Positions 35,582 through 44,079 are shown, counted from the first letter of the stretch. The stretch is DNA of 64,000 bases from Tepidiforma thermophila (GCF_002563855.1 NZ_PDJQ01000001.1:2356001-2420000); one strand, 5' to 3'. Numbers and translations are program-made. The notes: generated from the sequence alone by a model not told the origin.

Positions 35582-36628
35582 GTGGCATTCACGGTTGAGG
35601 ATGTGCAGGACCTGATCCGCCTGCTGGCCGAGCGGCCGGAGTGGCGGGCGCAGCTGCGCCCGCTGATCCTCGGGGACGAATTCGACCGGCTGCCGCGGAT
35701 TGTGGCGGAGCTGGCGGAGGCCCAGCGGCGGACGGAACAGCGGCTCGAAGAACTCGGGCGGCGCGTGGACGAGCTTGCCGAGGCCCAGCGGCGCACCGAG
35801 CAGCGGCTTGAAGAGCTCGGGCAGCGGGTCGAGGAGCTGGCGGAGGCCCAGCGGCGGACGGAACAGCGGCTCGAAGAACTCGGGCGGCGCGTGGACGAGC
35901 TTGCTGAGGCCCAGCGGCGCACCGAGCAGCGGCTCGAAGAACTCGGGCGGCGCGTAGACGAGCTTGCTGAGGCCCAGCGGCGCACCGAGCAACGGCTCGA
36001 AGAACTCGGGCGGCGCGTGGACGAGCTTGCTGAGGCCCAGCGGCGCACCGAGCAACGCGTCGATGAACTTGCTGCGCGGCTTGAGGAGCTGACCGCGCGC
36101 GTCGACCAGCTGACCGCGCGCGTCGACCAGCTGACCGCGCGCGTCGACGAGCTGGTCCAGGCGGTCGGCGTGATGCGCGTGGATATCAACCGGGCGCATC
36201 AGCGGCTCGACGCGGAGCTCGGCTACCTCTACGAGATGCGATTCGAGCGAAAGGCGCCGTCACTCTTTGGCAACTGGCTGCGGAAGCCGAGGGTGGTGAC
36301 CCTCAGCGATCTCGACCTGGTCGATGAGGCGGAGGATGCGGGCAAACTCGATGAACGGGAGCTGCTGGAGCTGCGGGCGCTCGACCTGATCATCGAGGGG
36401 CGGGACCGGTCCGACCCGGCCCAGCGTCCCCTGCTGCTTGCAGTGGAGATTTCGCGGACAATTGATGCCGACGATGTGAGCCGCGCCGTGACCAGGGCGA
36501 AGGCGCTGGAGAAGGCGGGCTACCGGGCACGGGCCGCGGTCGGCGGGCGGGCGATCGACGAGCGGGCGCGGGTGCTCGCTGAGGCGGCCGGCGTGCTGGT
36601 GCGGGTGGCGGACGACGTGGCGGCGTAA
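35582..36628 (+). CDS. Coiled-coil repeat protein with PD-(D/E)XK-like C-terminal domain
   Basis: This 348-residue protein has three parts. Residues 1-42 are a short helical head. Residues 43-190 are a continuous coiled coil made of six 21-residue units (ELAEAQRRTEQRLEELGRRV plus one residue), then three 7-residue units (LTARVDQ). Residues about 200-348 form an alpha/beta domain with RPLLLAVEISRTIDADDVSR and RAKALEKAGYRARAAVGG. That part resembles the restriction-endonuclease-like domain of DUF3782-type proteins, with Glu in VEIS as a candidate catalytic acid. It starts with GTG 35582. Function is unknown. Confidence 0.7.
   Translation: MAFTVEDVQDLIRLLAERPEWRAQLRPLILGDEFDRLPRIVAELAEAQRRTEQRLEELGRRVDELAEAQRRTEQRLEELGQRVEELAEAQRRTEQRLEELGRRVDELAEAQRRTEQRLEELGRRVDELAEAQRRTEQRLEELGRRVDELAEAQRRTEQRVDELAARLEELTARVDQLTARVDQLTARVDELVQAVGVMRVDINRAHQRLDAELGYLYEMRFERKAPSLFGNWLRKPRVVTLSDLDLVDEAEDAGKLDERELLELRALDLIIEGRDRSDPAQRPLLLAVEISRTIDADDVSRAVTRAKALEKAGYRARAAVGGRAIDERARVLAEAAGVLVRVADDVAA
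35708..36085 (+). repeat. Six tandem 63-bp in-frame repeats
   Basis: Units begin at 35708, 35771, 35834, 35897, 35960 and 36023, each encoding 21 residues (three heptads). Units 2-6 differ at only a few bases over most of their length, and the last diverges near its end. In-frame length preserves the coiled coil. Confidence 0.9.
36089..36151 (+). repeat. Three tandem 21-bp in-frame repeats
   Basis: CTGACCGCGCGCGTCGACCA(G) occurs at 36089, 36110 and 36131 (the third ends GAG). Each encodes the heptad LTARVDQ/E and continues the coiled coil. Confidence 0.88.
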
Positions 36629-36735
36629 CTGGTCGCTTGCCTCACCTTGACGTTCACGGTAGACATTGACGTTGCACGTTCGCAGCCGGGACCGGAAAGC
36701 GGCCCGGACTCTTCGTCATACAGGAAGGCACAGGG

Positions 36736-37149
36736 TTGCACGATTACTCCAAGGTTCTCCCGCAGGCCACGCCGGAGACCCAGCCGTTTTGGGATGGGTT
36801 GAAGGAGGGCAAGTTGATGCTCCAGCGGAACAAGGCGACGGGGAAGGCGTACTTTCCGCCGCGGCCGTTCGACCCCCGCGACCCGTTCGCGGAGGTGGAG
36901 TGGTTTGAGGCGAGCGGTAAGGGGCGGCTGCTGAGCTACGTCATCAGCCACCGGCCGCCGCCGGGGTTCGAGGCGCCGTTCGCGATCGCGGTTGTCGAGA
37001 CGGACGAGGGCATCAAGATGATGACGAACATCATCGATTGCCCGCAGACGCCGGAAGCGCTCCAGCTGGACATGCGGCTCGAACTGGCGCCGACGAAGGT
37101 GAATGACGAGATCACGCTGCCGACCTGGCGGCCGGCGAGGGAGGCGTAG
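36736..37149 (+). CDS. DUF35 OB-fold protein (thiolase partner) without zinc ribbon cysteines
   Basis: This 137-residue protein pairs with a thiolase-like enzyme. DUF35 proteins have an N-terminal rubredoxin-like zinc ribbon and a C-terminal OB fold. Here the ribbon region reads LQRNKATGKAYFPPRPF then DPRDPFAEVEW, with every Cys position replaced, while the OB fold (GRLLSYVISHRPPPGFEAPF) is intact. The likely start is TTG 36736, 7-8 bases after AGGAAGG. It ends two bases before the thiolase start. DUF35-thiolase pairs act in acyl-CoA degradation, for example as steroid side-chain retro-aldolases; the substrate here is unknown. Confidence 0.82.
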   Translation: MHDYSKVLPQATPETQPFWDGLKEGKLMLQRNKATGKAYFPPRPFDPRDPFAEVEWFEASGKGRLLSYVISHRPPPGFEAPFAIAVVETDEGIKMMTNIIDCPQTPEALQLDMRLELAPTKVNDEITLPTWRPAREA

Positions 37150-37151
37150 CC

Positions 37152-38300
37152 ATGCCGAAACCGGGAAGTGTTGCCATTGTGGGCGCGGCGGAGGTGGTTT
37201 CGCCGGAGGGGCGGTTCCCCAATCTTTCGCAGCTGGGGCTGCATGCCCGGGCAGCAATCCTCGCCATGCAGGAGGCCGGGCTGAAGCCGTCGGACATCGA
37301 CGGTGTGGCCTGTGCGGGTGCGAGCCCGACCGAGGTCGCGTTCTACCTGGGCATCACGCCGACGTACGTGGACGGTACGGCCGTGGGCGGGTGTTCGTTT
37401 ATGATCCATGTGCGGCACGCGGTGGCGGCGATCGAAACGGGCCTTGCGAAGACCGTGCTGATTACGCACGGGGAGAGCGGCCGGTCGGGCATCGGGCGGG
37501 GCGGATTCGGCTTCGCGCGGCAGTCGCTGAATGCCCAGTTCGAAGGCTGGACCGGGCCGATGGGTCCGCCGACGCTCTTCACGGTGCCCGTGCTGCGGTA
37601 CATGAAGACGTACGGGGTCACCGAGGAGCACCTGGCGATGGTGGCGGTGGTCCAGCGCGAGTATGCGGCGCGCAACCCGAACGCCATGATGAAGGACCCA
37701 ATCACCGTCGAGGATGTGCTGAACTCGCGGATGATTGCGTATCCGTTCCGGCTGCTGATGTGCTGCCTGGTGACGGACGGCGGCGGGGCGCTCATCCTGA
37801 CCTCGGCGGACCGGGCGAAGGACTTCCCGACGAAGCCGGTGTACGTCCTCGGGACGGGCGAGAGCGTGGAGACCCCGATGGTGAGCCAGATGGAGGATTT
37901 CACGAGCTCGCGGGCGTTCCGGGTTGCGGGGCCGCGGGCCTTCCAGGAGGCGGGGATCACGCACGACGACGTCGACCACCTGATGATTTATGACGCGTTC
38001 GCGCACCTGCCGCTCTACGGGCTCGAGGACCTCGGGTTCGTGGGCCGGGGCGAAGCGGCGCAGTTCATCTGGGAAGGGAACACCCGGGCGAATGGCAAGC
38101 TTCCGCTGAACACCAACGGCGGGGGCCTGAGCTACACCCACTCGGGGATGTACGGGATGTACGCGCTGCAGGAGAGCGTCCGGCAGTGCCGCGGGACGGC
38201 GCCCGCGCAGATTCCCGGCGTGAAGGTGAGCGTTGCGCACGGGGTCGGCGGGATGTTCGGCGCATCCGGGACGGTGGTGCTTTCGAACGAGCGGCCGTAA
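37152..38300 (+). CDS. Thiolase-like acetyl-CoA acetyltransferase (SCP2 type)
   Basis: This 382-residue non-decarboxylating thiolase relative begins VAIVGAAEVVSPEGRF. The nucleophile-position Cys is in AVGGCSFMIHVRHAV, YDAFAHLPLYGLEDLGF corresponds to the second catalytic block, and LNTNGGGLSYTHSGMYGM carries a conserved His. The final block VAHGVGGMFGASG lacks the usual C-x-G Cys, as in SCP2/Ltp-type thiolases that act as aldolases. It follows the DUF35 gene by two bases, so the two products likely form a complex. Reaction may be thiolysis or retro-aldol cleavage of a CoA ester. Confidence 0.85.
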   Translation: MPKPGSVAIVGAAEVVSPEGRFPNLSQLGLHARAAILAMQEAGLKPSDIDGVACAGASPTEVAFYLGITPTYVDGTAVGGCSFMIHVRHAVAAIETGLAKTVLITHGESGRSGIGRGGFGFARQSLNAQFEGWTGPMGPPTLFTVPVLRYMKTYGVTEEHLAMVAVVQREYAARNPNAMMKDPITVEDVLNSRMIAYPFRLLMCCLVTDGGGALILTSADRAKDFPTKPVYVLGTGESVETPMVSQMEDFTSSRAFRVAGPRAFQEAGITHDDVDHLMIYDAFAHLPLYGLEDLGFVGRGEAAQFIWEGNTRANGKLPLNTNGGGLSYTHSGMYGMYALQESVRQCRGTAPAQIPGVKVSVAHGVGGMFGASGTVVLSNERP

Positions 38301-38324
38301 GGTTCGCCGGGAATGATGCGATTG

Positions 38325-38354
38325 ACGGGGCGGGCCGGCGCCGGCCCGCCCCGT
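38325..38354 (+). terminator. Perfect 30-bp inverted repeat after the thiolase gene
   Basis: ACGGGGCGGGCCGGC meets its exact complement with no loop at 38325-38354; only TT follows, so it is a strong hairpin without a T-tract. It could act as a terminator or RNA-stabilising element before coaE. Confidence 0.5.
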
Positions 38355-38377
38355 TCCCATGCTGAAGGAGGACGGAG

Positions 38378-39100
38378 ATGCCGCTCGTGATTGGACTTGC
38401 GGGGACGATTGCCGCCGGGAAATCCACGGTGGCGCAGCTGCTGGTGGAGCGCGGGGCGCACCACTGCGATGCCGACAAGCTGGTGCACCGGCTGTACGAC
38501 CCGGGCACGCCCGGGTTCGCGCGGGTGGTGGAGGCCTTCGGCGAGGAGATTATCGGGCCGGACGGCTCTATCGACCGGAAGGTGCTGGGGGCGAAGGTCT
38601 TCGGGAAGCCGGAGGAGATGAACCGGCTGACGCGGGCGATCGGCTCGATTACGGAGGCGGTGAAGGGCGTCATCGATGGGTGGCGGGCCGAGCTGGGCGA
38701 CGACGCGATTTGCGTGATGGAGGCGGTGAACCTGATGGAGCCGGGGTACGCGCGCTGGTGCGACCAGACGTGGCTCATCGGGGTCGATGATGCGATTGCG
38801 CGCCGGCGGCTGATTGAGACCCGCGGCATGAGCGAGGAGGAGGCGAACCAGCGGCTGGCGAGCATGGTGCCGCTCGAGGTTCGCGCGCCGGGCGCCGACT
38901 GGGTGTACCGGAACAACGGGACGCTGGAGGAGCTGCGTGAGGCCGTCTACGGGGAGCTGGACCGGCTGCTGACGAAGCGGGCGGCCGGCGAGCCGCTGGA
39001 GTCGAGGTTCCCGGCGTGGTGGGCGGCCTTCCTTGAGCGGAACCGGGAGCGGCTGAAGGCGACCGGGGTGACGATCCCGGAGCAGGCAGCAGGCAGCTGA
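38378..39100 (+). CDS. coaE: Dephospho-CoA kinase-like protein
   Basis: CoaE phosphorylates dephospho-CoA at the ribose 3'-OH, the last step of CoA synthesis. The 240-residue protein has a P-loop in IGLAGTIAAGKSTVA, HHCDADKLVHRLYDPGTPG (CoA-binding region), and a lid RRLIETRGMSEEEANQRL followed by GADWVYRNNGTLEELREAV, all typical of CoaE. It is about 40 residues longer than usual because of a C-terminal extension (FPAWWAAFLERNRERLKATG). Some divergence means it may be a CoaE paralogue. AAGGAGGACGGAG precedes ATG 38378. It lies between a thiolase and two MaoC genes. Confidence 0.82.
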   Translation: MPLVIGLAGTIAAGKSTVAQLLVERGAHHCDADKLVHRLYDPGTPGFARVVEAFGEEIIGPDGSIDRKVLGAKVFGKPEEMNRLTRAIGSITEAVKGVIDGWRAELGDDAICVMEAVNLMEPGYARWCDQTWLIGVDDAIARRRLIETRGMSEEEANQRLASMVPLEVRAPGADWVYRNNGTLEELREAVYGELDRLLTKRAAGEPLESRFPAWWAAFLERNRERLKATGVTIPEQAAGS

Positions 39101-39177
39101 TGCCCGGGCTGCATGGCGGGAGCGGGCGGCCTCGGGTAGGATGCGCCCGCACATTCTTCGCACCGAGGAGGCTTGCG

Positions 39178-39657
39178 ATGGCTGATGAAGGCTTCGAGTT
39201 CCCGGTCGACCGGACGCAGGTGATGCTGTTCGCGCGGTCGCTCCTGGACATCCGGCCGGAGTACTGGGACCCGAACGACCCGGCGACGAAGGCGATCGGG
39301 GGCATTACGGTGCCGCCCACCTTCGTGCAGTGCAGCGCGCACTGGCAGCCGGATTATCCGCTCGACCTGACCCGCCCGCGGAAGGAGCCGCGCCAGCCGC
39401 GGCCGGAGGGGCAGGGCGGCGGGGGCCTCGGCCGCGGCCTGCATGCGGAGCAGCACTACGAGTACCATCACCCGATTTTTGTCGGGGATACGCTGACGGT
39501 GACGACCAGGCCGGGGCGGCGCTGGGAGAAGGAGGGCCGCCGCGGCGGGCGTCTCCAGTTCTCGGAGACGATTACGGAGTACCGGAACCAGGACGGGGTG
39601 CTGTGCGTGACGGCGATCAGCGTGGGCGTGCAGACCGAGAAGGCTGTGGAGCAGTAG
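39178..39657 (+). CDS. MaoC-like dehydratase, HadA-type N-terminal hot-dog protein
   Basis: This 159-residue hot-dog protein resembles FAS1-type dehydratase subunit HadA/HadC or N-terminal MaoC domains. It begins EFPVDRTQVMLFARSLLD, has GITVPPTFVQCSAHW, and LHAEQHYEYHHPIFVGDTL. It lacks the full catalytic D-x-N-P-x-H-x-D hydratase motif, which is carried by the next gene, so the two likely form an A/B heterodimer. GAGGAGG precedes ATG 39178, and a TAGGAT lies upstream at about 39137. The partner begins 10 bases after its stop. Confidence 0.83.
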   Translation: MADEGFEFPVDRTQVMLFARSLLDIRPEYWDPNDPATKAIGGITVPPTFVQCSAHWQPDYPLDLTRPRKEPRQPRPEGQGGGGLGRGLHAEQHYEYHHPIFVGDTLTVTTRPGRRWEKEGRRGGRLQFSETITEYRNQDGVLCVTAISVGVQTEKAVEQ

Positions 39658-39667
39658 GAGGAGCGAG

Positions 39668-40066
39668 ATGCCGCTGCAGGTTGGCGATACGCGCGAGCAG
39701 GTGGTGATCGAAAAGATCAACCGAACGCACATCGTGAAGTACGCGGGGGCGAGCGGGGACTTCAACCCGATCCACCACGACGAGGTGTTCGCGAAGGAGG
39801 TTGCCGGCTACCCGTCCGTGTTCGCCCACGGAATGCTCTCGATGGGGCTCACGGGCCGGGCGCTTACGGACTGGCTCGGGGTGATGGCCCTGAAGCGGTA
39901 CGGCGTCCGGTTCACGCGGCAGGTGTGGCCGGGCGACACGCTGACGGCAAAGTTTGAAGTCACGAAGGTGGAGGATGGCCTCGCGACCATCAAGGTGGTC
40001 ACTGTGAACCAGAACGGCGAGACGGTGATCGAGGGCGAGGCCGTCGCAAAGGCGGACGCCGTCTAA
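39668..40066 (+). CDS. MaoC-like (R)-hydratase, HadB-type catalytic subunit
   Basis: This 132-residue hot-dog enzyme has the hydratase-2 motif GASGDFNPIHHDEVFAKEVA with the catalytic Asp and His, then SVFAHGMLSMGLTGRAL. It would hydrate 2-enoyl-CoA or dehydrate 3-hydroxyacyl-CoA (or -ACP) together with the preceding subunit. AGGAGGAGCG lies ahead of ATG 39668. With the DUF35/thiolase pair and CoaE upstream, the region looks devoted to acyl-CoA chemistry. A bidirectional terminator follows and separates it from thrS on the other strand. Confidence 0.87.
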   Translation: MPLQVGDTREQVVIEKINRTHIVKYAGASGDFNPIHHDEVFAKEVAGYPSVFAHGMLSMGLTGRALTDWLGVMALKRYGVRFTRQVWPGDTLTAKFEVTKVEDGLATIKVVTVNQNGETVIEGEAVAKADAV

Positions 40067-40084
40067 GCGGCCCGGGCGATGAGC

Positions 40085-40125
40085 AAAACCGGGCAGGCGC
40101 CGCGCGGCGCCTGCCCGGTTTTTCT
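40085..40125. terminator. Bidirectional rho-independent terminator (MaoC gene / thrS)
   Basis: AACCGGGCAGGCGCC (40087-40101) pairs with GGCGCCTGCCCGGTT (40106-40120) around a GCGC loop. TTTTTCTTC follows on the plus strand and a shorter TTTT on the minus strand, so it can end both converging transcripts. Confidence 0.9.
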
Positions 40126-40143
40126 TCCCGGTTGGACGGGGAG

Positions 40144-41967
40144 TCAGCCGCCTGCCGCGGGGGCAGGGGCTGCTGGATGCACACCCGGGACGAGGAGGCG
40201 TTCATCACGCTCGCGGCGGAGCCGCTCGACGACCTCGGCGAGGGGGACGGAGCCCTGGTCGCCTTCGCCGCGGACGCGGAGGGAGACGGCGCGGGCCTCA
40301 GCTTCGCGGTCGCCAACGATGAGCATGTAGGGCACCTTCTGGAGCTGGGCGTCGCGGATCTTGGCGTTCATGCGCTCGTTCCGGTCGTCGACCTCGACGC
40401 GGAGGCGGTACTGGCGGAGCGCCCCGGCGACCTCGCGGGCGTAGGGCTGATGGCGGTCGGCGATCGGGATGACGACGGCCTGGACGGGGGCGAGCCAGAG
40501 GGGAAAGTTGCCTTCGTACTCCTCGATGAGGAGGGCGACCATGCGCTCGAGGGTGGAGATGACGCCGCGGTGGACGATGATGGGCTGGTGCCGCTCGCCG
40601 TCCTCGCCGATGTACTCGAGGCCGAACTGGCGGGGGAAGTGGAAGTCGACCTGGATGGTGGAGAGGGTCTCCTCCTTGCCGGCGGCGGTCATGAACTGGA
40701 CATCGATCTTGGGGCCGTAGAAGGCGGCTTCGCCGACGGCGGGGAAGTAGTTGAGGCCGAGGCGATCCAGGACGCGGCGGAGGAGGGCCTCGCCCTGCTG
40801 CCACATCTCGGGGTTATCGACGTACTTCTCCTTATCGTCGGGGTCGGCGAGTGAGAGGCGGTAGCGGTAGTTGCGCAGGCCCAGGACGCCGTAGGCGTGC
40901 TCCATGAGGCGGAGGACCCCTTCGACTTCGGCTTCGACCATGGCGGGGTCGGTGCAGAAGATGTGGGCGTCGTTGAGCGTCATGATGCGGACGCGGCTCA
41001 TGCCGGAGACCTGGCCACTCTTCTCCCAGCGATGCATGTTGCCGAACTCGGCAATGCGGATGGGGAATTCTCGGTAGGAGTGGAGCTCGGAGGCGAAGAC
41101 CATGATGTGGGACGGGCAGTTCATGGGGCGGAGGACATATTCTTCGCCTTCGCGCTCCATGACGGGGTACATGGCGTCGTGGAAGTGGTCCCAGTGGCCG
41201 GATTTGACGTAGAGCTGGCGCTTGGAGACGGCAGGGGTGACGACGTGGCGGTAGCCGCGCTCGAGCTCGAGGTCTTCCATCCAGCGCTGGAGTTCGCGGC
41301 GGATGGTGGCGCCGTTGGGGAGCCAGACGACGTGGCCGGGGCCGGTTTCATCGAAGAGCTCGAAGATTTTGAGCTCTTTGCCGATGCGACGGTGGTCGCG
41401 CCGGCGGGCCTCTTCGAGCTGGCGTTCGTAGGCGGCGAGCTCTTCCTCGGTTTCGAAGAGGGCGCCGTAGACGCGCTGCAGCTGGGGGTTTTTCTCGGAG
41501 CCGCGCCAGTAGGCGCCGGCGACGGAGGTGAGCTTGAAGGCGCCGATTTCTCCGGTGTGGTTGACATGGCCGCCCTTGCAGAGGTCGGTGAAGTTGCCGT
41601 GGGTGCACTGGGTGATGGCGCCGTCTTCGAGGTCTTTAAGGAGGTCGAGCTTGAAGGGCTGGTTCTTCCAGCGTTCGAGGGCTTCTTCGCGGGAGATGCT
41701 GGCCATCTGGAAGGGGAGCCTGCGGGCGACGCTCTCGCGCATGCGGTTTTCGAGCCATGCGAGGTCCTCGGGGGTGAGGGAGCGCGGGAGGCGGAAGTCG
41801 TAGTAGAAGCCGGTATCGATGGGCGGGCCGATGCCGAGTTCGGCATCGGGGAAGAGCTCGAGCATCGCCTCAGCGAGGAGATGGGCGGCGGAATGGCGCA
41901 TGCGCGCAAGCCGCTCTTCTTTCGGGAGGGAGGCGAGGTCGACGTGGGTTTCGATTGGCGTTGCCAT
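40144..41967 (-). CDS. thrS: Threonyl-tRNA synthetase (no TGS domain)
   Basis: This class II synthetase charges tRNA-Thr. The 607-residue protein begins almost directly with the editing domain (HSAAHLLAEAM, then CKGGHV with the Cys and His of the deacylation site). It lacks the N-terminal TGS domain of E. coli ThrS. The catalytic core carries motif 2-like RPMNCPSHIMVF and SGMSRVRIMTLNDAHIFC with the zinc ligands, and motif 3 in HRGVISTLERMVALLIEEY. A C-terminal anticodon-binding domain follows (APVQAVVIPIADRHQPYA). ATG 41967 has GGAGG upstream. Expression is controlled by a T-box leader. Confidence 0.95.
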   Translation of the reverse strand: MATPIETHVDLASLPKEERLARMRHSAAHLLAEAMLELFPDAELGIGPPIDTGFYYDFRLPRSLTPEDLAWLENRMRESVARRLPFQMASISREEALERWKNQPFKLDLLKDLEDGAITQCTHGNFTDLCKGGHVNHTGEIGAFKLTSVAGAYWRGSEKNPQLQRVYGALFETEEELAAYERQLEEARRRDHRRIGKELKIFELFDETGPGHVVWLPNGATIRRELQRWMEDLELERGYRHVVTPAVSKRQLYVKSGHWDHFHDAMYPVMEREGEEYVLRPMNCPSHIMVFASELHSYREFPIRIAEFGNMHRWEKSGQVSGMSRVRIMTLNDAHIFCTDPAMVEAEVEGVLRLMEHAYGVLGLRNYRYRLSLADPDDKEKYVDNPEMWQQGEALLRRVLDRLGLNYFPAVGEAAFYGPKIDVQFMTAAGKEETLSTIQVDFHFPRQFGLEYIGEDGERHQPIIVHRGVISTLERMVALLIEEYEGNFPLWLAPVQAVVIPIADRHQPYAREVAGALRQYRLRVEVDDRNERMNAKIRDAQLQKVPYMLIVGDREAEARAVSLRVRGEGDQGSVPLAEVVERLRRERDERLLVPGVHPAAPAPAAGG

Positions 41968-41984
41968 CGCGGGGAAACCTCCGG

Positions 41985-42262
41985 CGGGATGCGGGGAGCG
42001 CCGCAAGGCCGGGACGAGCGGCGCGCTCGTGGTTCCACCCGGCTTTTCCGCGCGGAGGCACGGACTCCTTGGCGGCCGATAACGGGGCCATCCGCGCGAC
42101 CTTATCGCCCGGGCGGGCGCTTCGGAGCGGGCTCGCGGGGGGTGTTCGCCTGCCTGGGGCCGCGCTTTCAGCCGGTGGCGCGGCTCTCTGTCAGGGGGTC
42201 GGCGGGCTACTCGTCCCGGTCGTCGCCTGTTGGCGGACGCGGCTGTGTCCGTTGGTAGTGGT
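41985..42262 (-). promoter_or_regulatory. T-box riboswitch leader of thrS
   Basis: On the minus strand the T-box GGGTGGAACCAC (plus-strand complement at 42029-42040) lies inside an antiterminator, GCCGGG-TGGAACC-ACGAGCG...CGCTCGT-CCCGGC, with the classical bulge. Upstream are stem I landmarks GACGAGTAG and CAGAGAGCCG, and a candidate specifier ACC (Thr) in GCGAACACCCC (complement of 42141-42143). Uncharged tRNA-Thr would stabilise this form and switch thrS on. A competing GCGCCGC/GCGGCGC stem lies just downstream, without a T-tract, so control could be at translation start. Confidence 0.85.
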
Positions 42263-42269
42263 CGGGAGG

Positions 42270-42278
42270 AGTATAGCA
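42270..42278 (-). promoter_or_regulatory. Extended -10 promoter of thrS
   Basis: Minus-strand TGCTATACT, an extended -10, precedes the T-box leader. No clear -35 is seen, as expected for extended -10 promoters. It is back-to-back with the rpoD promoter. Confidence 0.5.
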
Positions 42279-42307
42279 CCGGGGTGCGCACGGGGCCGGC
42301 CGGGGGC

Positions 42308-42335
42308 TTGTCCTTCTCCGAAAACTTGCTATGAT
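42308..42335 (+). promoter_or_regulatory. Sigma-70-type promoter of rpoD
   Basis: TTGTCC (42308-42313), 16-bp spacer and TATGAT (42330-42335), followed by the rpoD start at 42404 with a leader of about 60 bases. Confidence 0.65.
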
Positions 42336-42403
42336 GGAAAAGGCGCATTCTGCCCTGCGCGACTTGAGATATCCCGAGAGGGAGAGGGAGCAGTAAGCTG
42401 AGC

Positions 42404-43990
42404 ATGACCGACGATGTCCTGGCCGATTCGACCATCACGAGCGATGACTCCGTCCTGGACGGGGTCCTGAGCCGCCTTTCCTCGTACGACGATGCCGAGG
42501 CGGCTGAGGATGACCTTGCCGGCCTGGCCGTCGAGGAAGAGGAGAGCCCGCTCGACGAAGAAGAGGAGGACGAAGAGGCGAGCATCGCGCTGCTGACCGA
42601 GGAGTCGGAGGGAATCGACGACCCGGTCAGGATGTACCTGCGCGAAATCGGGAAGGTGTACCTGCTGACGGCGGATGACGAGAAGCATCTTGCCCGGCAG
42701 ATGGAGCACGGGCTTCACATCGATGCGATTGTGAAGGAGTACGTGGAGAACTACGGGCATCCGCCATCGGCCGGGCGGATTGCGGTGCGGCTGCTGGAGC
42801 AGTGGGCTGCGCTCCTTCCGGTGTACAAGGAGGCGAAGCGCTTCATCGACGACTTTGACAAGTTTGTCAAGCCTGCCGCCGAGGGCGAGCCGACGGTTGT
42901 CCGGAAGTGGCGGGACCCGAACGGGCGGAAGCTGAAGAACCTGAGCTACAGCGAGGTTATCGGCGACCCACAGTTCCGCGGGCTGGTCGACGGCGAAATC
43001 GACCCGGATTTCAAGCAGCACATCGTCAACAAGCTGAAGATTTCGGACGAGGACGCTCATCAGCGGATTGTGCAGCTCTCCATTGTGACGGCGGTGCTGA
43101 CGCCCGAGCTGATGCGGGAGATGGCCGAGGAGGCCGGCGGCGAGGATCAGCTGGTGCCGCCCGCTCCGGATTTGATCGAGAAGCTGGCGCCGCTGGAGGA
43201 GAAGCTGCGGTACCACTTCGACACCATCATGCGGAACGGCCAGAAGGCGCAGCGGCGGCTGACGGAGGCGAACCTCCGGCTTGTGGTGTCGGTTGCGAAG
43301 AAGTACATCGGCCGGGGGATGTCGCTGCTGGACCTGATCCAGGAAGGGAACATCGGCCTGATCCGGGCGGTCGAGAAGTTCGACTACCGGAAGGGGTTCA
43401 AGTTCTCGACCTATGCGACGTGGTGGATCCGGCAGGCGATTACCCGGGCGATCGCGGACCAGGCGCGGACGATCCGCATCCCGGTCCATATGGTGGAGAC
43501 GATCAACAAGCTGGTGCGGGTGAGCCGCCGGCTGGTGCAGGAGTACGGGCGCGAGCCGACGAGCGAGGAGATTGCGCGGGGGATGAGCGAATCGGGCAAG
43601 GGCGATGCGGCGCTGTTCACGCCGGAGCGGATCCGCGAGATCCAGAAGGTTTCGCAGGAGCCGGTGTCGCTCGAGACGCCGATCGGCGAGGAGGAGGACA
43701 GCCACCTCGGTGACTTCCTCGAGGACCCAGGCGCGCTCTCGCCAGCCGAGGCGGCGAGCCAGCAGCTGCTGCGCGAGCAGGTGGAGGATGTGCTGGCGAG
43801 CCTGACGGCGCGGGAGCGGCGGGTGCTCCAGCTGCGGTTTGGGCTGGAGGATGGCCGGAGCCGGACGCTGGAGGAGGTTGGCCGGGAGTTCGGTGTGACG
43901 CGCGAGCGGATCCGGCAGATCGAGGCGAAGGCGCTGCGCAAGCTGCGGCACCCGAGCCGGAGCAAGAAGCTGCGCGACTACCTGGAGTAA
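42404..43990 (+). CDS. rpoD: Primary RNA polymerase sigma factor (RpoD/SigA)
   Basis: This 528-residue group 1 sigma factor has an acidic N-terminal region 1.1 substitute (many Glu/Asp, residues 1-75) and region 1.2 ([17 protein letters not shown]). A non-conserved insert follows. Regions 2.1-2.4 contain [20 protein letters not shown] and [20 protein letters not shown]. Region 3 begins [16 protein letters not shown], and region 4.2 has the helix-turn-helix [20 protein letters not shown]. It is divergent from thrS. A terminator follows. This is likely the housekeeping sigma, so the -10 boxes listed here are presumably its targets. Confidence 0.96.
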   Translation: MTDDVLADSTITSDDSVLDGVLSRLSSYDDAEAAEDDLAGLAVEEEESPLDEEEEDEEASIALLTEESEGIDDPVRMYLREIGKVYLLTADDEKHLARQMEHGLHIDAIVKEYVENYGHPPSAGRIAVRLLEQWAALLPVYKEAKRFIDDFDKFVKPAAEGEPTVVRKWRDPNGRKLKNLSYSEVIGDPQFRGLVDGEIDPDFKQHIVNKLKISDEDAHQRIVQLSIVTAVLTPELMREMAEEAGGEDQLVPPAPDLIEKLAPLEEKLRYHFDTIMRNGQKAQRRLTEANLRLVVSVAKKYIGRGMSLLDLIQEGNIGLIRAVEKFDYRKGFKFSTYATWWIRQAITRAIADQARTIRIPVHMVETINKLVRVSRRLVQEYGREPTSEEIARGMSESGKGDAALFTPERIREIQKVSQEPVSLETPIGEEEDSHLGDFLEDPGALSPAEAASQQLLREQVEDVLASLTARERRVLQLRFGLEDGRSRTLEEVGREFGVTRERIRQIEAKALRKLRHPSRSKKLRDYLE

Positions 43991-44019
43991 TTCGGCAGCC
44001 GGTCTGCTGCATGCCGGGC

Positions 44020-44054
44020 GGGGCGGCCCCCTCTGCGGGCCGCCCTGCTGTTTT
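44020..44054 (+). terminator. Terminator after rpoD
   Basis: GGGCGGCCC (44021-44029) pairs with GGGCCGCCC (44037-44045), followed after CTGCTG... by TTTT. Confidence 0.65.
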
Positions 44055-44079
44055 GCTGCCGGGCTGCCGGGGGGCGGCG

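Noticed and set aside
35708-36085. Tandem 63-bp units as a possible CRISPR array
   Set aside because: Units are contiguous, in frame and lack unique spacers; they encode a coiled coil.
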